Shown piece by piece: positions 1 to 9,953 of a DNA stretch of 64,000 nucleotides. The first letter of the stretch is position 1. Every line of letters begins with the position of its first letter. This stretch comes from an uncultured bacterium. Its GTDB lineage: Bacteria; Spirochaetota; Leptospiria; Leptospirales; Leptonemataceae. Under the pieces are notes generated by a model that searched no databases, had not been told where the DNA came from, and saw nothing but the letters and a program-made list of their open reading frames with translations. The stretch lies in NCBI GenBank assembly GCA_937928085.1, contig CALFVU010000009.1, forward strand, positions 55,152-119,151. Direction: 5' to 3'. Both the position numbers and the translations under genes were made by a program.

Positions 1-192
1 CATTGGAGATGTAGGTTTGTTGCAAGAGAATCATCAGAAATTGAAGGAGTGCCTATTTTTCCGAGTGTAGAAAAATCCGAGGTGATCAAATTGATTTCTA
101 TTCTTTATGAAAATGGATATGACGTTATAAAAACAGAGAATCTTTATTATTTTGGTAATCAAAGGGGATTTAGCCTAGGTCAGGGAGAGTAA
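1..192 (+). CDS. C-terminal fragment of a protein truncated by the window edge; probable NADP-isocitrate dehydrogenase C-terminus
   Basis: Open frame from base 1 to TAA at 190-192 (HWRCRFVARESSEIEGVPIF...GYDVIKTENLYYFGNQRGFSLGQGE). The tail resembles the C-terminal extension of Thermus-type IDH, recalled from memory. Confidence 0.45.
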   Translation, partial: HWRCRFVARESSEIEGVPIFPSVEKSEVIKLISILYENGYDVIKTENLYYFGNQRGFSLGQGE

Positions 193-199
193 TCAAACT

Positions 200-592
200 A
201 TGAATTTTTTAAAAAAACTTCAACAAATACAAAAAGAAAAACAATTAGAAAAGAAAAACAAGATTTTTCTTGATATATTACAAAAAAATTCTACTAATAG
301 AATAACTATAGAAAATCTACATCAAGAAATCTTGTTAGAAATTACGTATTCTTTGCGAAATTCAGAAGAAAAATTAAAAGCACTGATCGAAGAATGCTAT
401 AGAATTCTTTTAGATTATCAACACACCAAAAATCTTGAACATAAAGAGACTATCAAAAAGGAATTTTTACGAATCAGAAAAGAAGCTGAAATTCAAAAAT
501 GGAAATTTATCGTTCAAAGAGAATGTTTGGGTTTCGTGTGCACAGAGGAGTTAGAAAAAAAATATAAAATACCAGATCTCAATTCTACTTAA
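200..592 (+). CDS. Hypothetical protein, charged/coiled-coil
   Basis: 130 aa ORF, Lys/Glu rich, directly downstream of the first gene on the same strand. Confidence 0.6.
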   Translation: MNFLKKLQQIQKEKQLEKKNKIFLDILQKNSTNRITIENLHQEILLEITYSLRNSEEKLKALIEECYRILLDYQHTKNLEHKETIKKEFLRIRKEAEIQKWKFIVQRECLGFVCTEELEKKYKIPDLNST

Positions 593-600
593 TTTCTTAT

Positions 601-1107
601 ATGCAAAAAGTAACACGAAATCTTAAAGGATATTATCAAACTAAATCCAAAGATAAACGAAGAAAATTTTTTAATTTGTTTATTGTTTCTTTTTTGTTTT
701 CTTTTTTGTTATCTATGATTATCAATCTCTATTTTTTTAGAATTTATAAACTTAAAGTTTTACCAGAGGAATCTACACATCATTACTATATAGTAAATTT
801 ATTTAATAAAAATTTTAAACTATATGAGGAAATCTTAATAAATCATCCTTATGAGGAAAAAGTCAAACTTCCTGCTAAAATTTTAGGTATGCCCAATGAT
901 ATAATAAAAGTACAAAATGATAAAATTGAAATTAATTCAAAAATACTATTTTTAAGAAATCCTTTACCTTTAATCTTCGAGAAAAAAGAAAGTTTTATAA
1001 TAAAAGAAAATGAATATTATGTAATTAGTGAAAATAGTATAGATTCTTTTGAAATAGGTACAATCCGAAAAGAAGAAATCATTGGTAAGATTATATATAA
1101 GTTTTAA
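601..1107 (+). CDS. Signal peptidase I (S26)-like membrane protein, probably catalytically degenerate
   Basis: N-terminal TM helix; KILGMPNDIIKV resembles the KRIIGLPGD box and SIDSFEIG...IIGKI resembles the SxDSRxxG box; the residue at the catalytic Lys position is Ala. Confidence 0.6.
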   Translation: MQKVTRNLKGYYQTKSKDKRRKFFNLFIVSFLFSFLLSMIINLYFFRIYKLKVLPEESTHHYYIVNLFNKNFKLYEEILINHPYEEKVKLPAKILGMPNDIIKVQNDKIEINSKILFLRNPLPLIFEKKESFIIKENEYYVISENSIDSFEIGTIRKEEIIGKIIYKF

Positions 1108-1110
1108 TTA

Positions 1111-1130
1111 AAAAAACGGGGCTATGCCCC
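1111..1130 (-). terminator. Rho-independent terminator overlapping the 3' end of recN
   Basis: Minus strand GGGGC-ATA-GCCCC-GTTTTTTT; perfect 5-bp GC stem followed by a T run. Confidence 0.8.
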
Positions 1131-2879
1131 AGAGGAAATTTCTTGTGCTTTGTTTAAAATTTCTTTTGCATGTTCAATTACAATGGGTTCTGTTCCACCT
1201 AGCATTCTAGCTAATTCCTTTAATCTATTTTCTCCCATCAATCTTTCGATTTCAGTATATGTTCGTGAATTTCTAATTATTTTATATATCTTAAAGTGTC
1301 GATTTGCCATACTGGCTACTTGATGCAAATGAGTAATAGTAATTACTTGTTGTTCTAATGCAATTTGTTTTAATTTTTTTCCAAGTATAAAAGCAGTTTC
1401 TCCTCCGATTCCAGTATCGATTTCATCAAACACTACGCATAAAGGTTCTGACTTGTCCATTAAAATTGATTTTAAAATCAAAGCTATGCGCGATAGTTCA
1501 CCACCAGAGGCGATTTTTCTCAGTGGCAACAACATTTCTCCTTCATTTGCTAAAAATAAAAATTCAATTTGATCAAAACCTTTTTCAGAAAGTTTAAAAG
1601 AATCATGATTTTTAAAACTATGTTCATCTTCTGATTCAATGTCTTCTTTTGTTAGTAATTCTCTACTTAATGATATTTTGATTTTTGCATTCTTCATTCC
1701 GAGTTCTTCTAGTTCTTTAGAAATTTTTTCTTCTAAAACAGGTATGATTTTTTTTCTTTGATTCGATAATTCCTCAGCTGCTTCTTTTAATTCTTGTTCA
1801 ATGATGTTGAGTTTTGATTTTAGAAGCTCTTTTTCTTCATCGCTCATTTCTATAGAATACAGTTCTTTTTTAAACTCTTCTTTTTTTTGTAAAATTTTTT
1901 GTGTGGAAGAACCATATTTTTTAAATAATTTTTTATAGCCTTCTAGTCTTTCTTCAATATCTTCTAATCGTTCTTCTGAGTAGTTAATTGTGGTTCGCTT
2001 TTCTCTTATAATATCCACAACAGATTCAATGTTATAAATACTTTCTCTGATGAGATCTAAAGAATTGTTTAATTCATTCATTAAGGAAGAATGCTTTTCT
2101 AAAATTTTTTCTATATTTTGTAAAATTGATAAAACAGAATGATCTTCCTCTTGTAAAACAGAGTAGCAATATGTTAAGTCTTCAAAGAGTTTACCGGAGT
2201 TTAGAATTATGGATTTTTCATTTAATAGTTTTTCGTATTCTCCTTCTTTAGGATTGAACTCTTCAATTTCTTTTATAGAAAATTCTAAAAATTCTTTGCG
2301 TAGTTTTTTTTCATTTTCTTTTAGAGAAACGGATTTAATTTTTTTTTTATTTTCAATCCATTCATGATACAATTTTGAGACTTTTTCTTTTAATTTTTCT
2401 AATCCACCGAATCTGTCTACAAAATCTAAATGAAACGCTGGATCTAATAATCGTTGGTTTTCGTGTTGTCCGTGAATTTCTACTAATTTTGAACCAATTT
2501 CTTTTAGAATTGCAAGAGATACTGGTGTATTATTGATCATAGCACGAGGTTTTCCATCGAAATAAATTTCTCTTTTTATTGTGATTATTTCTTCATCCCA
2601 AGCAATGTTATAAAATTTAAAAATTTCCCTTAGTTCTTTTTTTATAGAATCATTTTTTGATATTTCAAAAATAGCTTCTATTGTGGTTTTATTGGCTCCA
2701 TTTCGTATATAACCAGTGCCAGCCCTGTCGCCTAATACAATACCTAAAGCTTGGATTATCAAAGACTTTCCGGAGCCTGTTTCTCCAGTTATGATATTCA
2801 ACCCTTTACCCGCTTTAAACTTTAAGTTTTCTATAATCCCAAAATTTTCAATTTTTAGTTCTACTAACATACTATACAT
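1122..2879 (-). CDS. recN: DNA repair protein RecN
   Basis: Walker A GETGSGKSLIIQAL, LVEIHGQHENQRLLD, ASGGELSRIALILKSIL, CVVFDEIDTGIGG, ITHLHQVASMA. The start may be the downstream MLVELKIENFG. Confidence 0.95.
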   Translation of the reverse strand: MYSMLVELKIENFGIIENLKFKAGKGLNIITGETGSGKSLIIQALGIVLGDRAGTGYIRNGANKTTIEAIFEISKNDSIKKELREIFKFYNIAWDEEIITIKREIYFDGKPRAMINNTPVSLAILKEIGSKLVEIHGQHENQRLLDPAFHLDFVDRFGGLEKLKEKVSKLYHEWIENKKKIKSVSLKENEKKLRKEFLEFSIKEIEEFNPKEGEYEKLLNEKSIILNSGKLFEDLTYCYSVLQEEDHSVLSILQNIEKILEKHSSLMNELNNSLDLIRESIYNIESVVDIIREKRTTINYSEERLEDIEERLEGYKKLFKKYGSSTQKILQKKEEFKKELYSIEMSDEEKELLKSKLNIIEQELKEAAEELSNQRKKIIPVLEEKISKELEELGMKNAKIKISLSRELLTKEDIESEDEHSFKNHDSFKLSEKGFDQIEFLFLANEGEMLLPLRKIASGGELSRIALILKSILMDKSEPLCVVFDEIDTGIGGETAFILGKKLKQIALEQQVITITHLHQVASMANRHFKIYKIIRNSRTYTEIERLMGENRLKELARMLGGTEPIVIEHAKEILNKAQEISSGA

Positions 2880-3019
2880 TTAAATACTATACATATTTTA
2901 AGCAATCATTTTTTAAGTTTTTTTGAAAAATTTTGAAGTTTTATAGTAAATAGATTTTATTTTGTAAAATTTTTTAAAAAAAAGCTTGAATATTCAATTC
3001 TTAAAAAAAAATTTTATCA

Positions 3020-4216
3020 ATGTTTAAAATTATTCTAAAAAATTTATTAAAATATAAATATTATTTTATTCCTTTCGTTCTTTTTTGGATTTTCTCTGGA
3101 ATTTTTGTTTATCAAAATCGATACCAATTTTTGTCTTTTTTGTATAGAGTAAGTTCTGGATTTCCAGAGTTTGGGAAAGAAAACCCAAAAAAAGCCTATA
3201 CAGATTTTGTACAACCTTCTATACAAATTTTAGAAAAAAATCAGATTAATCTTTTGTTACTAAAAGAATTTTGTCCTAAACAAATAAAAAGAGAAATTTT
3301 ATTTAATAACGAATACGAATGGCATTTTCTAAAAAAATATAATATTTTTTATTTTGAATCAAAATACATTTTTAGTAAATCATATGAATATTGGAAAGAT
3401 AAAAAAGATAATGTATTGGAGGTGATCCATTTGTTAAAAAAAGGTCAAGAATATGCAATGGAGATTCCAGCAGAATTGACAAACGAAAAAAAAACAATTC
3501 TTATTCCTATTTTATTAGAGCAGGCAATGGATGCGATTTGTTTATCATATGAATCATATAAAAACTGGGCTCAATATATAAAATACATTGAACAATCAGT
3601 GTATTTAGAAAAAAATTTTTCAGTAAAAGAAAAAGAGTTATATTTGCATCCATATCCATCTGAATTTGATATTGATTTGCTTAACGTTCTACAAAATAAT
3701 GAGAAATATATTTTTTCGATTCATAAATATATAGGAAGTTCGGTACCGTTTGAATATTTGCATTTTTGTCCAAATGATAAATTTATATGCTCTCAGTTAG
3801 AAGAAGCAAATTTTTTTTACAACAAACTTGCTTTTGTTTATCCGTTTGAAAACCTGGGAGTAATTTTTTTAAATCATGCTAGGATTTATTTTTATTTAGG
3901 AATACAAACAAAAAATCAAGAATATTTTAGTTTAGCTTTAGATCGTTATACGGGAGCAAAAGATTATCTAAATTCTTATGTGGATGCTTATTTAGAAATG
4001 ATATTTTTATTTTTAAAACTAAATCAACCAGAAAAAGCTTTATTAGAAATTGAGAAATTTAAAACTATCAAGCCTAAAAAATTGATACAAGAAAAAATTT
4101 ATTTTGATTTAGTTTATAAAACATTAACACAACTGGGATATTTTAAAGAAGCAGATTGCTTTGGAAACAATGTTATAGATTCTAACGAATGTAAAAAAAT
4201 ACGAGAAGAATTTTAA
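3020..4216 (+). CDS. Membrane-anchored TPR-like protein
   Basis: N-terminal TM helix; C-terminal helical repeats (LALDRYTGAKDYLNSYVDAYLEMIFLFLKLNQPEKALLEIEKFKTI). Confidence 0.6.
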   Translation: MFKIILKNLLKYKYYFIPFVLFWIFSGIFVYQNRYQFLSFLYRVSSGFPEFGKENPKKAYTDFVQPSIQILEKNQINLLLLKEFCPKQIKREILFNNEYEWHFLKKYNIFYFESKYIFSKSYEYWKDKKDNVLEVIHLLKKGQEYAMEIPAELTNEKKTILIPILLEQAMDAICLSYESYKNWAQYIKYIEQSVYLEKNFSVKEKELYLHPYPSEFDIDLLNVLQNNEKYIFSIHKYIGSSVPFEYLHFCPNDKFICSQLEEANFFYNKLAFVYPFENLGVIFLNHARIYFYLGIQTKNQEYFSLALDRYTGAKDYLNSYVDAYLEMIFLFLKLNQPEKALLEIEKFKTIKPKKLIQEKIYFDLVYKTLTQLGYFKEADCFGNNVIDSNECKKIREEF

Positions 4217-4220
4217 AAGT

Positions 4221-5360
4221 ATGATTTATTTTGATTATAATTCAACTCATCCTCCTTTAGATTTTATATTAAAAAGCAATTTAGATTTATATTTAAAGAA
4301 CTATGCAAATCCAAGTGGAATTTCTTTTTATTCACAGAAAAGTTTTGGACGAATTGAACAATCAAGAAAAAAAATTAAGGAACTGTTAAAAACATTTTAT
4401 AATTTTGATTTTGAAGATAGTTTTTTAGTTTTTAATTCTACAGGAACTGAAGCGGTATACCAAATGGTTAATTCTTTTTTTGAACCATCCAGACCTTTTG
4501 TGATTGTATCTCCGTATGAGCATGATTGTTTTTATTCTGCTTGTGAATCTTTAGGAATACGTATGATTATGCTTTCTGCAAATCCAGATGGTATAGTAAA
4601 TCCAGAAGAAATTGAATTTCTAATTCAACATCATAAAATAGAACCAAAAGATATATCTTTTATAGGGTGTATTTATGCATCGAATGAAACCGGTGTATTG
4701 CAACCCATTTTGGAGATATCAAAAATTGCAAAAAGATATCAAATACCTCTTATAAGTGATACGATTCAGGTTGCTGGAAAATTTTCTTATGATTTTAGTG
4801 TTTTAGATGGTTTTACAATGAATGGTCATAAAATCGGAGCAGGTGCTGGATGCTCTGTATTTGTTTCGAAAAATTCTCTAAATATCAAATCGATCTTTAA
4901 GGGGGGATTGCAAGAAAATGAATTTCGTGCAGGAACAGAAAATTTATATGCTATATTAAATTTTCAAGATGCTTTCGAATGGCAAATGAAACAAAAAGAA
5001 AACTATAAAAAAAATCAATATTTCCAAAAACAAATAGAAGAATTTTTAGAAGTAGAATGTAATGCTATTGTTGTTGGGAAAAATTCAAAAAGAATCTCGA
5101 ATACAACTTATGCTATTTTTCCAGATTTAAAAGATTTTGATTTTGCTTTAATTTCTTTAGATCAAAATCAAATTGTGTGCTCTACTGGAAGTTCCTGCAA
5201 ATCAAGAACAAGACAACCCTCCAACACTCTTTTACGTATGGGATTTTCTAAAGAACTATCAATGCAAGCTATTCGATTTTCAACTGGAATTTTTACCGAA
5301 TCAAGCGAAATTGAAATTTTTTGTCGTATTTTTAATGACCTTTATAAAAGTCTTGTATAA
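4221..5360 (+). CDS. Class V aminotransferase / cysteine desulfurase (NifS/IscS-like)
   Basis: IYFDYNSTHPP, NETGVLQPI, MNGHKIGAGAG (PLP Lys), CSTGSSCKSRTRQPSNTLLRMG (active-site Cys loop). Confidence 0.85.
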   Translation: MIYFDYNSTHPPLDFILKSNLDLYLKNYANPSGISFYSQKSFGRIEQSRKKIKELLKTFYNFDFEDSFLVFNSTGTEAVYQMVNSFFEPSRPFVIVSPYEHDCFYSACESLGIRMIMLSANPDGIVNPEEIEFLIQHHKIEPKDISFIGCIYASNETGVLQPILEISKIAKRYQIPLISDTIQVAGKFSYDFSVLDGFTMNGHKIGAGAGCSVFVSKNSLNIKSIFKGGLQENEFRAGTENLYAILNFQDAFEWQMKQKENYKKNQYFQKQIEEFLEVECNAIVVGKNSKRISNTTYAIFPDLKDFDFALISLDQNQIVCSTGSSCKSRTRQPSNTLLRMGFSKELSMQAIRFSTGIFTESSEIEIFCRIFNDLYKSLV

Positions 5361-5385
5361 AAAAAAACTGGCATAAAAGCCAGTT
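5361..5385 (-). terminator. Putative rho-independent terminator, minus strand
   Basis: Perfect inverted repeat AACTGGC-ataaaa-GCCAGTT flanked on the plus strand by an A run (a U-tract on the minus transcript). Confidence 0.55.
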
Positions 5386-5663
5386 ATAAGGAGAGAGAGA
5401 AATAGAAATTTGTTTTTTTATAAATAAAACAAATTTTTTAATTAAGAAAACACTAAATATTTTTTTGTAATTATTTTTTTAAAAATTTCAGAAAAAAATT
5501 TTTGTTTTAACAACAAATGGTTTTGTAATGTTAAGCGAAGTATTATAAACCGAATTCATTTACTGATGTGTTGAAAGCTAAATAAATAAAAAAATAAAAA
5601 AAATCAATGATCTGTGATTCTTGAAACAAAGATCAAAAATATAAAAAATTTTTATAAAAAAAT

Positions 5664-7298
5664 TTAATCTTCTCCAATAAATCGAAAAACTGTGTGTCCC
5701 ATTCGAATTTCGTCATTATGTCTTAAAGGCATAGGACGAAGTACTTTTTTACCATTTAGATATGTTCCAGTCATACTCATTAAATCAAATAATATAAATT
5801 TATTATCAATTTTTTTTATTTTTGAGTGTATACCGGACACAGAAGGATCTCTAACTGGTATATGTGCTGCACTACTACTTCCAATATATACTTCGTCTAA
5901 GAATAAATCATATTTTTTGTCGTAACCCAGACCTTCTCTATCTTTTTTTACTAAAACCCCGTGATTATATTTAGGAGCATCTTTTAATGCCATCTGTAAT
6001 ACCATGTAAGATTTTTCTTTTAAGCTCAAGTTCATCACATCTCTAAACATTTTTTTCTTTATGTGAGGGTCCTCAAAATCATAATACTCCATTGGTTCCA
6101 ACCAGTTTTGTGCAATTAAAGGAATGTCAGGTTTTTCTTCGTATTCTATGTATTTTTTTTCAGGTTTGTCGGAATACTGCCTTAAATCTGCAAATATTTC
6201 TCCAATTTGTGGTTCTGGAAATTCAATTCTTTTTTCAGAAACAGGCGGTGTAGGTCTAATTGTAAAACTTCTTTTTTTACTCCAAATAAACCAGATGAGT
6301 AAAATTATAATAAATAAAACAAAAACAAAACTTCCAATTATCCAATAAAAATTGTAATGATTTACAGAATACGAAGCTTTAAGTAGCTTTTTATCTTTGT
6401 AATTTATTTCGGTGGTAATGTTGGGATTCTGGATTGTATCTAAAATTGAAAATCTAGATCGATATTGGATAGAAAAAGATTTTATTAAAATAAATTCATT
6501 TGTTGGTTCTTTAAATTGGGTTATAAGATCATTAGTGTCGTAAAGTATCTTACCGCCGGTTTTTAAAGCAATTTTTTCGAAAGTAGAAAGTTTAATTTTT
6601 TTTTGAGGTAAAATAAAATAAATGGGTATTTCGAATTTGGTGCCAAAGATAATCAAATCTTCTACATCTTTTGACTTCAAAAGACTGCTTTCTTCTTTTC
6701 CATCAGTGAATACTAGTAAACCACCAATTTCTTCTTTTCGCTTATTACTAAACTTTTTTAGTTCTAAAAGAACACTATAAATTGCATCGTATAATTTGGT
6801 ATCTTTTCCTTTTAGAGGAATCGTTTCTAATTTTTGTAAAAGTTTTTCTTTTTGATTTGTAAAATTCAGAATTTTTTTAGATTTTCCGTTTAAAGAGTAT
6901 AGTGCCAAATAATCATTTTCTTGAGTATTTTTGATAAAATCTTTAACAAATGTTTTTAATTTTTCGAAATCAGAGTTGCTAAGAGATTTTGTTGAATCTA
7001 AAATCACAGAATAAAGAGTTCCAGATTTTTTATATCCTTCTTTTTTTATGGTGTCTATGATGGAAAGATTGTCGGGTTTAAGTAATTGTTTTTTATTATT
7101 GACTGTTTCGATAATAACTAAATCTTCGGTTTTTATATCAATAGGTAATTCTTCATCTAATTCTAAAATTTTAATTTCTACAAAAGGAAATTTTTCTACA
7201 TATAGAAAAAATTGATTCTTATTATTTAAATCTCCAAAAATTATTGTAGTAAAACATAAATAGATTAACAAAAAAGATGTAATTGGTAGTATTTTCAT
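5664..7298 (-). CDS. Exported VWA-domain protein with C-terminal FHA domain
   Basis: Signal peptide; VWA region (SVILDSTKSLSNSDF..., LLVFTDGKEESS); TM near residue 325; C-terminal FHA (IGSSSAAHIPVRDPSVSGIHSKIKK...LMSMTGTYLNGKKV...HNDEIRMGHTVFRF). Confidence 0.85.
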   Translation of the reverse strand: MKILPITSFLLIYLCFTTIIFGDLNNKNQFFLYVEKFPFVEIKILELDEELPIDIKTEDLVIIETVNNKKQLLKPDNLSIIDTIKKEGYKKSGTLYSVILDSTKSLSNSDFEKLKTFVKDFIKNTQENDYLALYSLNGKSKKILNFTNQKEKLLQKLETIPLKGKDTKLYDAIYSVLLELKKFSNKRKEEIGGLLVFTDGKEESSLLKSKDVEDLIIFGTKFEIPIYFILPQKKIKLSTFEKIALKTGGKILYDTNDLITQFKEPTNEFILIKSFSIQYRSRFSILDTIQNPNITTEINYKDKKLLKASYSVNHYNFYWIIGSFVFVLFIIILLIWFIWSKKRSFTIRPTPPVSEKRIEFPEPQIGEIFADLRQYSDKPEKKYIEYEEKPDIPLIAQNWLEPMEYYDFEDPHIKKKMFRDVMNLSLKEKSYMVLQMALKDAPKYNHGVLVKKDREGLGYDKKYDLFLDEVYIGSSSAAHIPVRDPSVSGIHSKIKKIDNKFILFDLMSMTGTYLNGKKVLRPMPLRHNDEIRMGHTVFRFIGED

Positions 7299-7450
7299 AG
7301 CTCTTTCATTTTTATCGTCTAGATTCGATTTTTTTCCATTTATTTATTTTTGATAGATCTGTATTGTTATGAGCGAAAAAAAAAATGATTTTTCTTTGTC
7401 TATATAAATTTCTTGATTTTTTTAAAATTGATGACGATATTTGAAAAACT

Positions 7451-8299
7451 ATGTGGGTAGTATTTCATAAGCAATGTTTAGATGGAACAGCAAGTGCAGC
7501 ATCTGTTCTTAAGAAATACCCCAAAGCAACAATTTTTTCTTTAGCAAATACTTATTCTATAGAAGAAATCAAACAATTATTTTTATTACGAAATCAGATG
7601 ATTTATCTTTTAGATATTATTTTGCAAAAAAACGATCTACAAATTTTATTAGATAATAATAATTCTGTTTTTGTGATTGATCATCATATTTCCAATGCCA
7701 AAGAAATAGAATTTTTTAAAGTTTATAGTAATTTTCATTCAATTTTTGATATAAACCATTCCGCTTCGTATTTAACTTGGAGTTATATGCATAATGTAGT
7801 TCCAGATCTAGTTCAGTTTGTAGAAGATAGAGACTTATGGAAAAAAAAATATCCCGAAACGGATGTCATATGCCATTATCTATTTACAAAAGTTTTGGAT
7901 AAACCGGATGAGTTCTTAAAATATATAGAACTTCCTATTGAAGAGATTTATAAGAAAGGTATTGTATATCAGGAAAATATTCAGTTTTATATACATAAAA
8001 TTTTACAGGAATCAAAACCTTTGTGGGTGGAATTTGGAAGTATTTTCAAAAAATATAAAGTTCCTTGCTTAAATTCTAATTTATTTATTTCTGAATTAGG
8101 AGAAGAAATAGCCAAAAAGTATGATGGTATAGCTTGTATTTTTTCGATTTCGGAAAGCATGATTAAACTTAGTTTTCGAAGTATAGAAGGTACAAAAATA
8201 ACAGCAAAAGAAGTTGCAGAATATTTAGGTGGTGGAGGACATAAACACGCAGCAGGAGCGAAATTACCACTGAAAACGTTTTTAAAAAAAATTAAATAA
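7451..8299 (+). CDS. DHH-family phosphoesterase
   Basis: HKQCLDGTASAA, VIDHHISN, C-terminal GGGGHKHAAGAKL. Confidence 0.8.
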   Translation: MWVVFHKQCLDGTASAASVLKKYPKATIFSLANTYSIEEIKQLFLLRNQMIYLLDIILQKNDLQILLDNNNSVFVIDHHISNAKEIEFFKVYSNFHSIFDINHSASYLTWSYMHNVVPDLVQFVEDRDLWKKKYPETDVICHYLFTKVLDKPDEFLKYIELPIEEIYKKGIVYQENIQFYIHKILQESKPLWVEFGSIFKKYKVPCLNSNLFISELGEEIAKKYDGIACIFSISESMIKLSFRSIEGTKITAKEVAEYLGGGGHKHAAGAKLPLKTFLKKIK

Positions 8300-8461
8300 A
8301 TGATTTTAGTATTTTTGACTTAAGAATTCTATCCTGATTTTTAAATTTCTAAAACGTTAATAAAATTTACATAAAAAATTAAACATAAAAAAAATAAATA
8401 AAATATCTAAATAATCATATAAAAATTTGACATAATCAAAAATAAAAAAAAAATAAAAAGT

Positions 8462-9862
8462 ATGTTTAAATTTGCTTTTATTTTTTTTGTTTTTGTATTT
8501 CCTTTGCTTGCTGATATCATCATTTTAAAAAATGGTAAGCAATATGAAGGGAAAATCATAAATCAAACAAGAGAGAAGATACAAATACAATTAGAAGAAG
8601 GAAAGAATTTGAACATTGATAAAAACGAAATACAAAGAGTAATATATAGTCCGACTTCTGAAGAGATGCGCAAACGAGAAGAGGAGCTACGGCGTTTAGA
8701 GGAAATGAAAAAAGAAGAACGTCGCAGATTAGAAGAAATAAAAAAACAAGAAGAGGAACAGCGTAGATTAGAGGAGCAAAAAAGGCTAGAAAAAAGGAAA
8801 CTTGAAGAATTAACCAAGTTAAAGCAAACAAAAGAACCATTATTAAAAAATAATAAATTGGTAATAGATTTTGGTCCTGTAATGTCTAATAATAAATTGT
8901 CATTCGAAAAAATACAAACTGATTTTAATAAACTTATTTTTTTTGGTTCTTTGTTGTTTGGAGAAGGATCACATTACGTAGAGATGAGAGGTTTAAAATC
9001 TTTTACTTCTAAGGCTGATATTTCAGTTGCATTTGGATATCATTATAATCAATGGATGTTCCAGATAGAAAGTATTGATTTTTCTATAAAGCCATTGTTT
9101 CGAGATGTAAGATACTATACTTTAAATAAAGGTGAATCTTTTGAACCAAGTATAGGTATTCCCCGCCCTTATTTAAATTTTTCTTTTACTTCTTCTCCGA
9201 TTAGAAATAATACAAAAACCAGATATACAGTTAATCAAATATATGCGAAATATTTATATGATAAATATAATTTTGGAGGTATTGTTTCTTTTTTTAGTGT
9301 TCCAATAGGTTTTAGGAATCATATATTGGATATAAATTTTGTAAATTATGAAAGCGAATATTCTATTTTAGATAGAAAAAATTCTTTATTTTATATAAAT
9401 TTAATTGCAACTACTGGAGAAGCAGATACGATATTTTCAGGTTTTTCTTTGAAAAATTATATAAAAAAAGAATTGAGTTGGGAAATTGATTTATTTGTAT
9501 ATTATGGAGATTGTTCTTATTTAGGCAATCATTCAATGAATAATTTTTTTAATCAAACAATTATTAATTTTGATTATAGAGTTAGAGGTAGGCAAAGGGG
9601 ACTAGATTTTACGAATCGATTTGAGAAGGAAATTTACAAAAACACTATTTTGTTTATAAAAATCACCTATTACGAAGCACTTTCTAAAATTACTAATTTT
9701 AGACCTACTGGATATGAGATTGATATACTAAATAAAAGATTTAAGGATTATTCTTATATTTCAGAAATTTTAAATAAAAACCTTTTATCTGGCAAAGAGA
9801 AAACAATTATAGCAATTGATAAATATGTTATGATAGGGATTCGTTATCAATTAGATCTATAA
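8462..9862 (+). CDS. Exported protein: SH3-like N-domain, Glu/Lys/Arg coiled-coil, probable beta-barrel C-domain (paralogue A)
   Basis: Signal peptide; DIIILKNGKQYEGKIINQTREKIQIQLEEGKNLNIDKNEIQRVIY; RRLEEIKKQEEEQRRLEE repeats; aromatic beta-strand-rich C-terminal 300 aa. 466 aa. Confidence 0.75.
   Translation: MFKFAFIFFVFVFPLLADIIILKNGKQYEGKIINQTREKIQIQLEEGKNLNIDKNEIQRVIYSPTSEEMRKREEELRRLEEMKKEERRRLEEIKKQEEEQRRLEEQKRLEKRKLEELTKLKQTKEPLLKNNKLVIDFGPVMSNNKLSFEKIQTDFNKLIFFGSLLFGEGSHYVEMRGLKSFTSKADISVAFGYHYNQWMFQIESIDFSIKPLFRDVRYYTLNKGESFEPSIGIPRPYLNFSFTSSPIRNNTKTRYTVNQIYAKYLYDKYNFGGIVSFFSVPIGFRNHILDINFVNYESEYSILDRKNSLFYINLIATTGEADTIFSGFSLKNYIKKELSWEIDLFVYYGDCSYLGNHSMNNFFNQTIINFDYRVRGRQRGLDFTNRFEKEIYKNTILFIKITYYEALSKITNFRPTGYEIDILNKRFKDYSYISEILNKNLLSGKEKTIIAIDKYVMIGIRYQLDL
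8668..8820 (+). repeat. Imperfect tandem coding repeat (coiled-coil EERRRLEEIKK units)
   Basis: Recurrent cgt/cgc-aga-tta-gaa-gaa-ataaaaaaa-caagaagagga modules. Confidence 0.6.
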
Positions 9863-9953
9863 TGAAATAATGCGTGCATAAAGAATGATTGTATCAATTA
9901 CAAACATGTTTTTCTGATTGACAAACTCTAAAATATTTAAATAAGGATTCTTG

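Noticed and set aside
5173-5376. ORF 5173..5376 (67 aa)
   Set aside because: Alternative frame inside the cysteine desulfurase gene.
8556-8840. Minus-strand ORFs 8556..8840 and 8563..8817
   Set aside because: Antisense to the low-complexity coiled-coil repeat of the plus-strand gene; Ser/Leu/Phe-rich by composition, with no family features.
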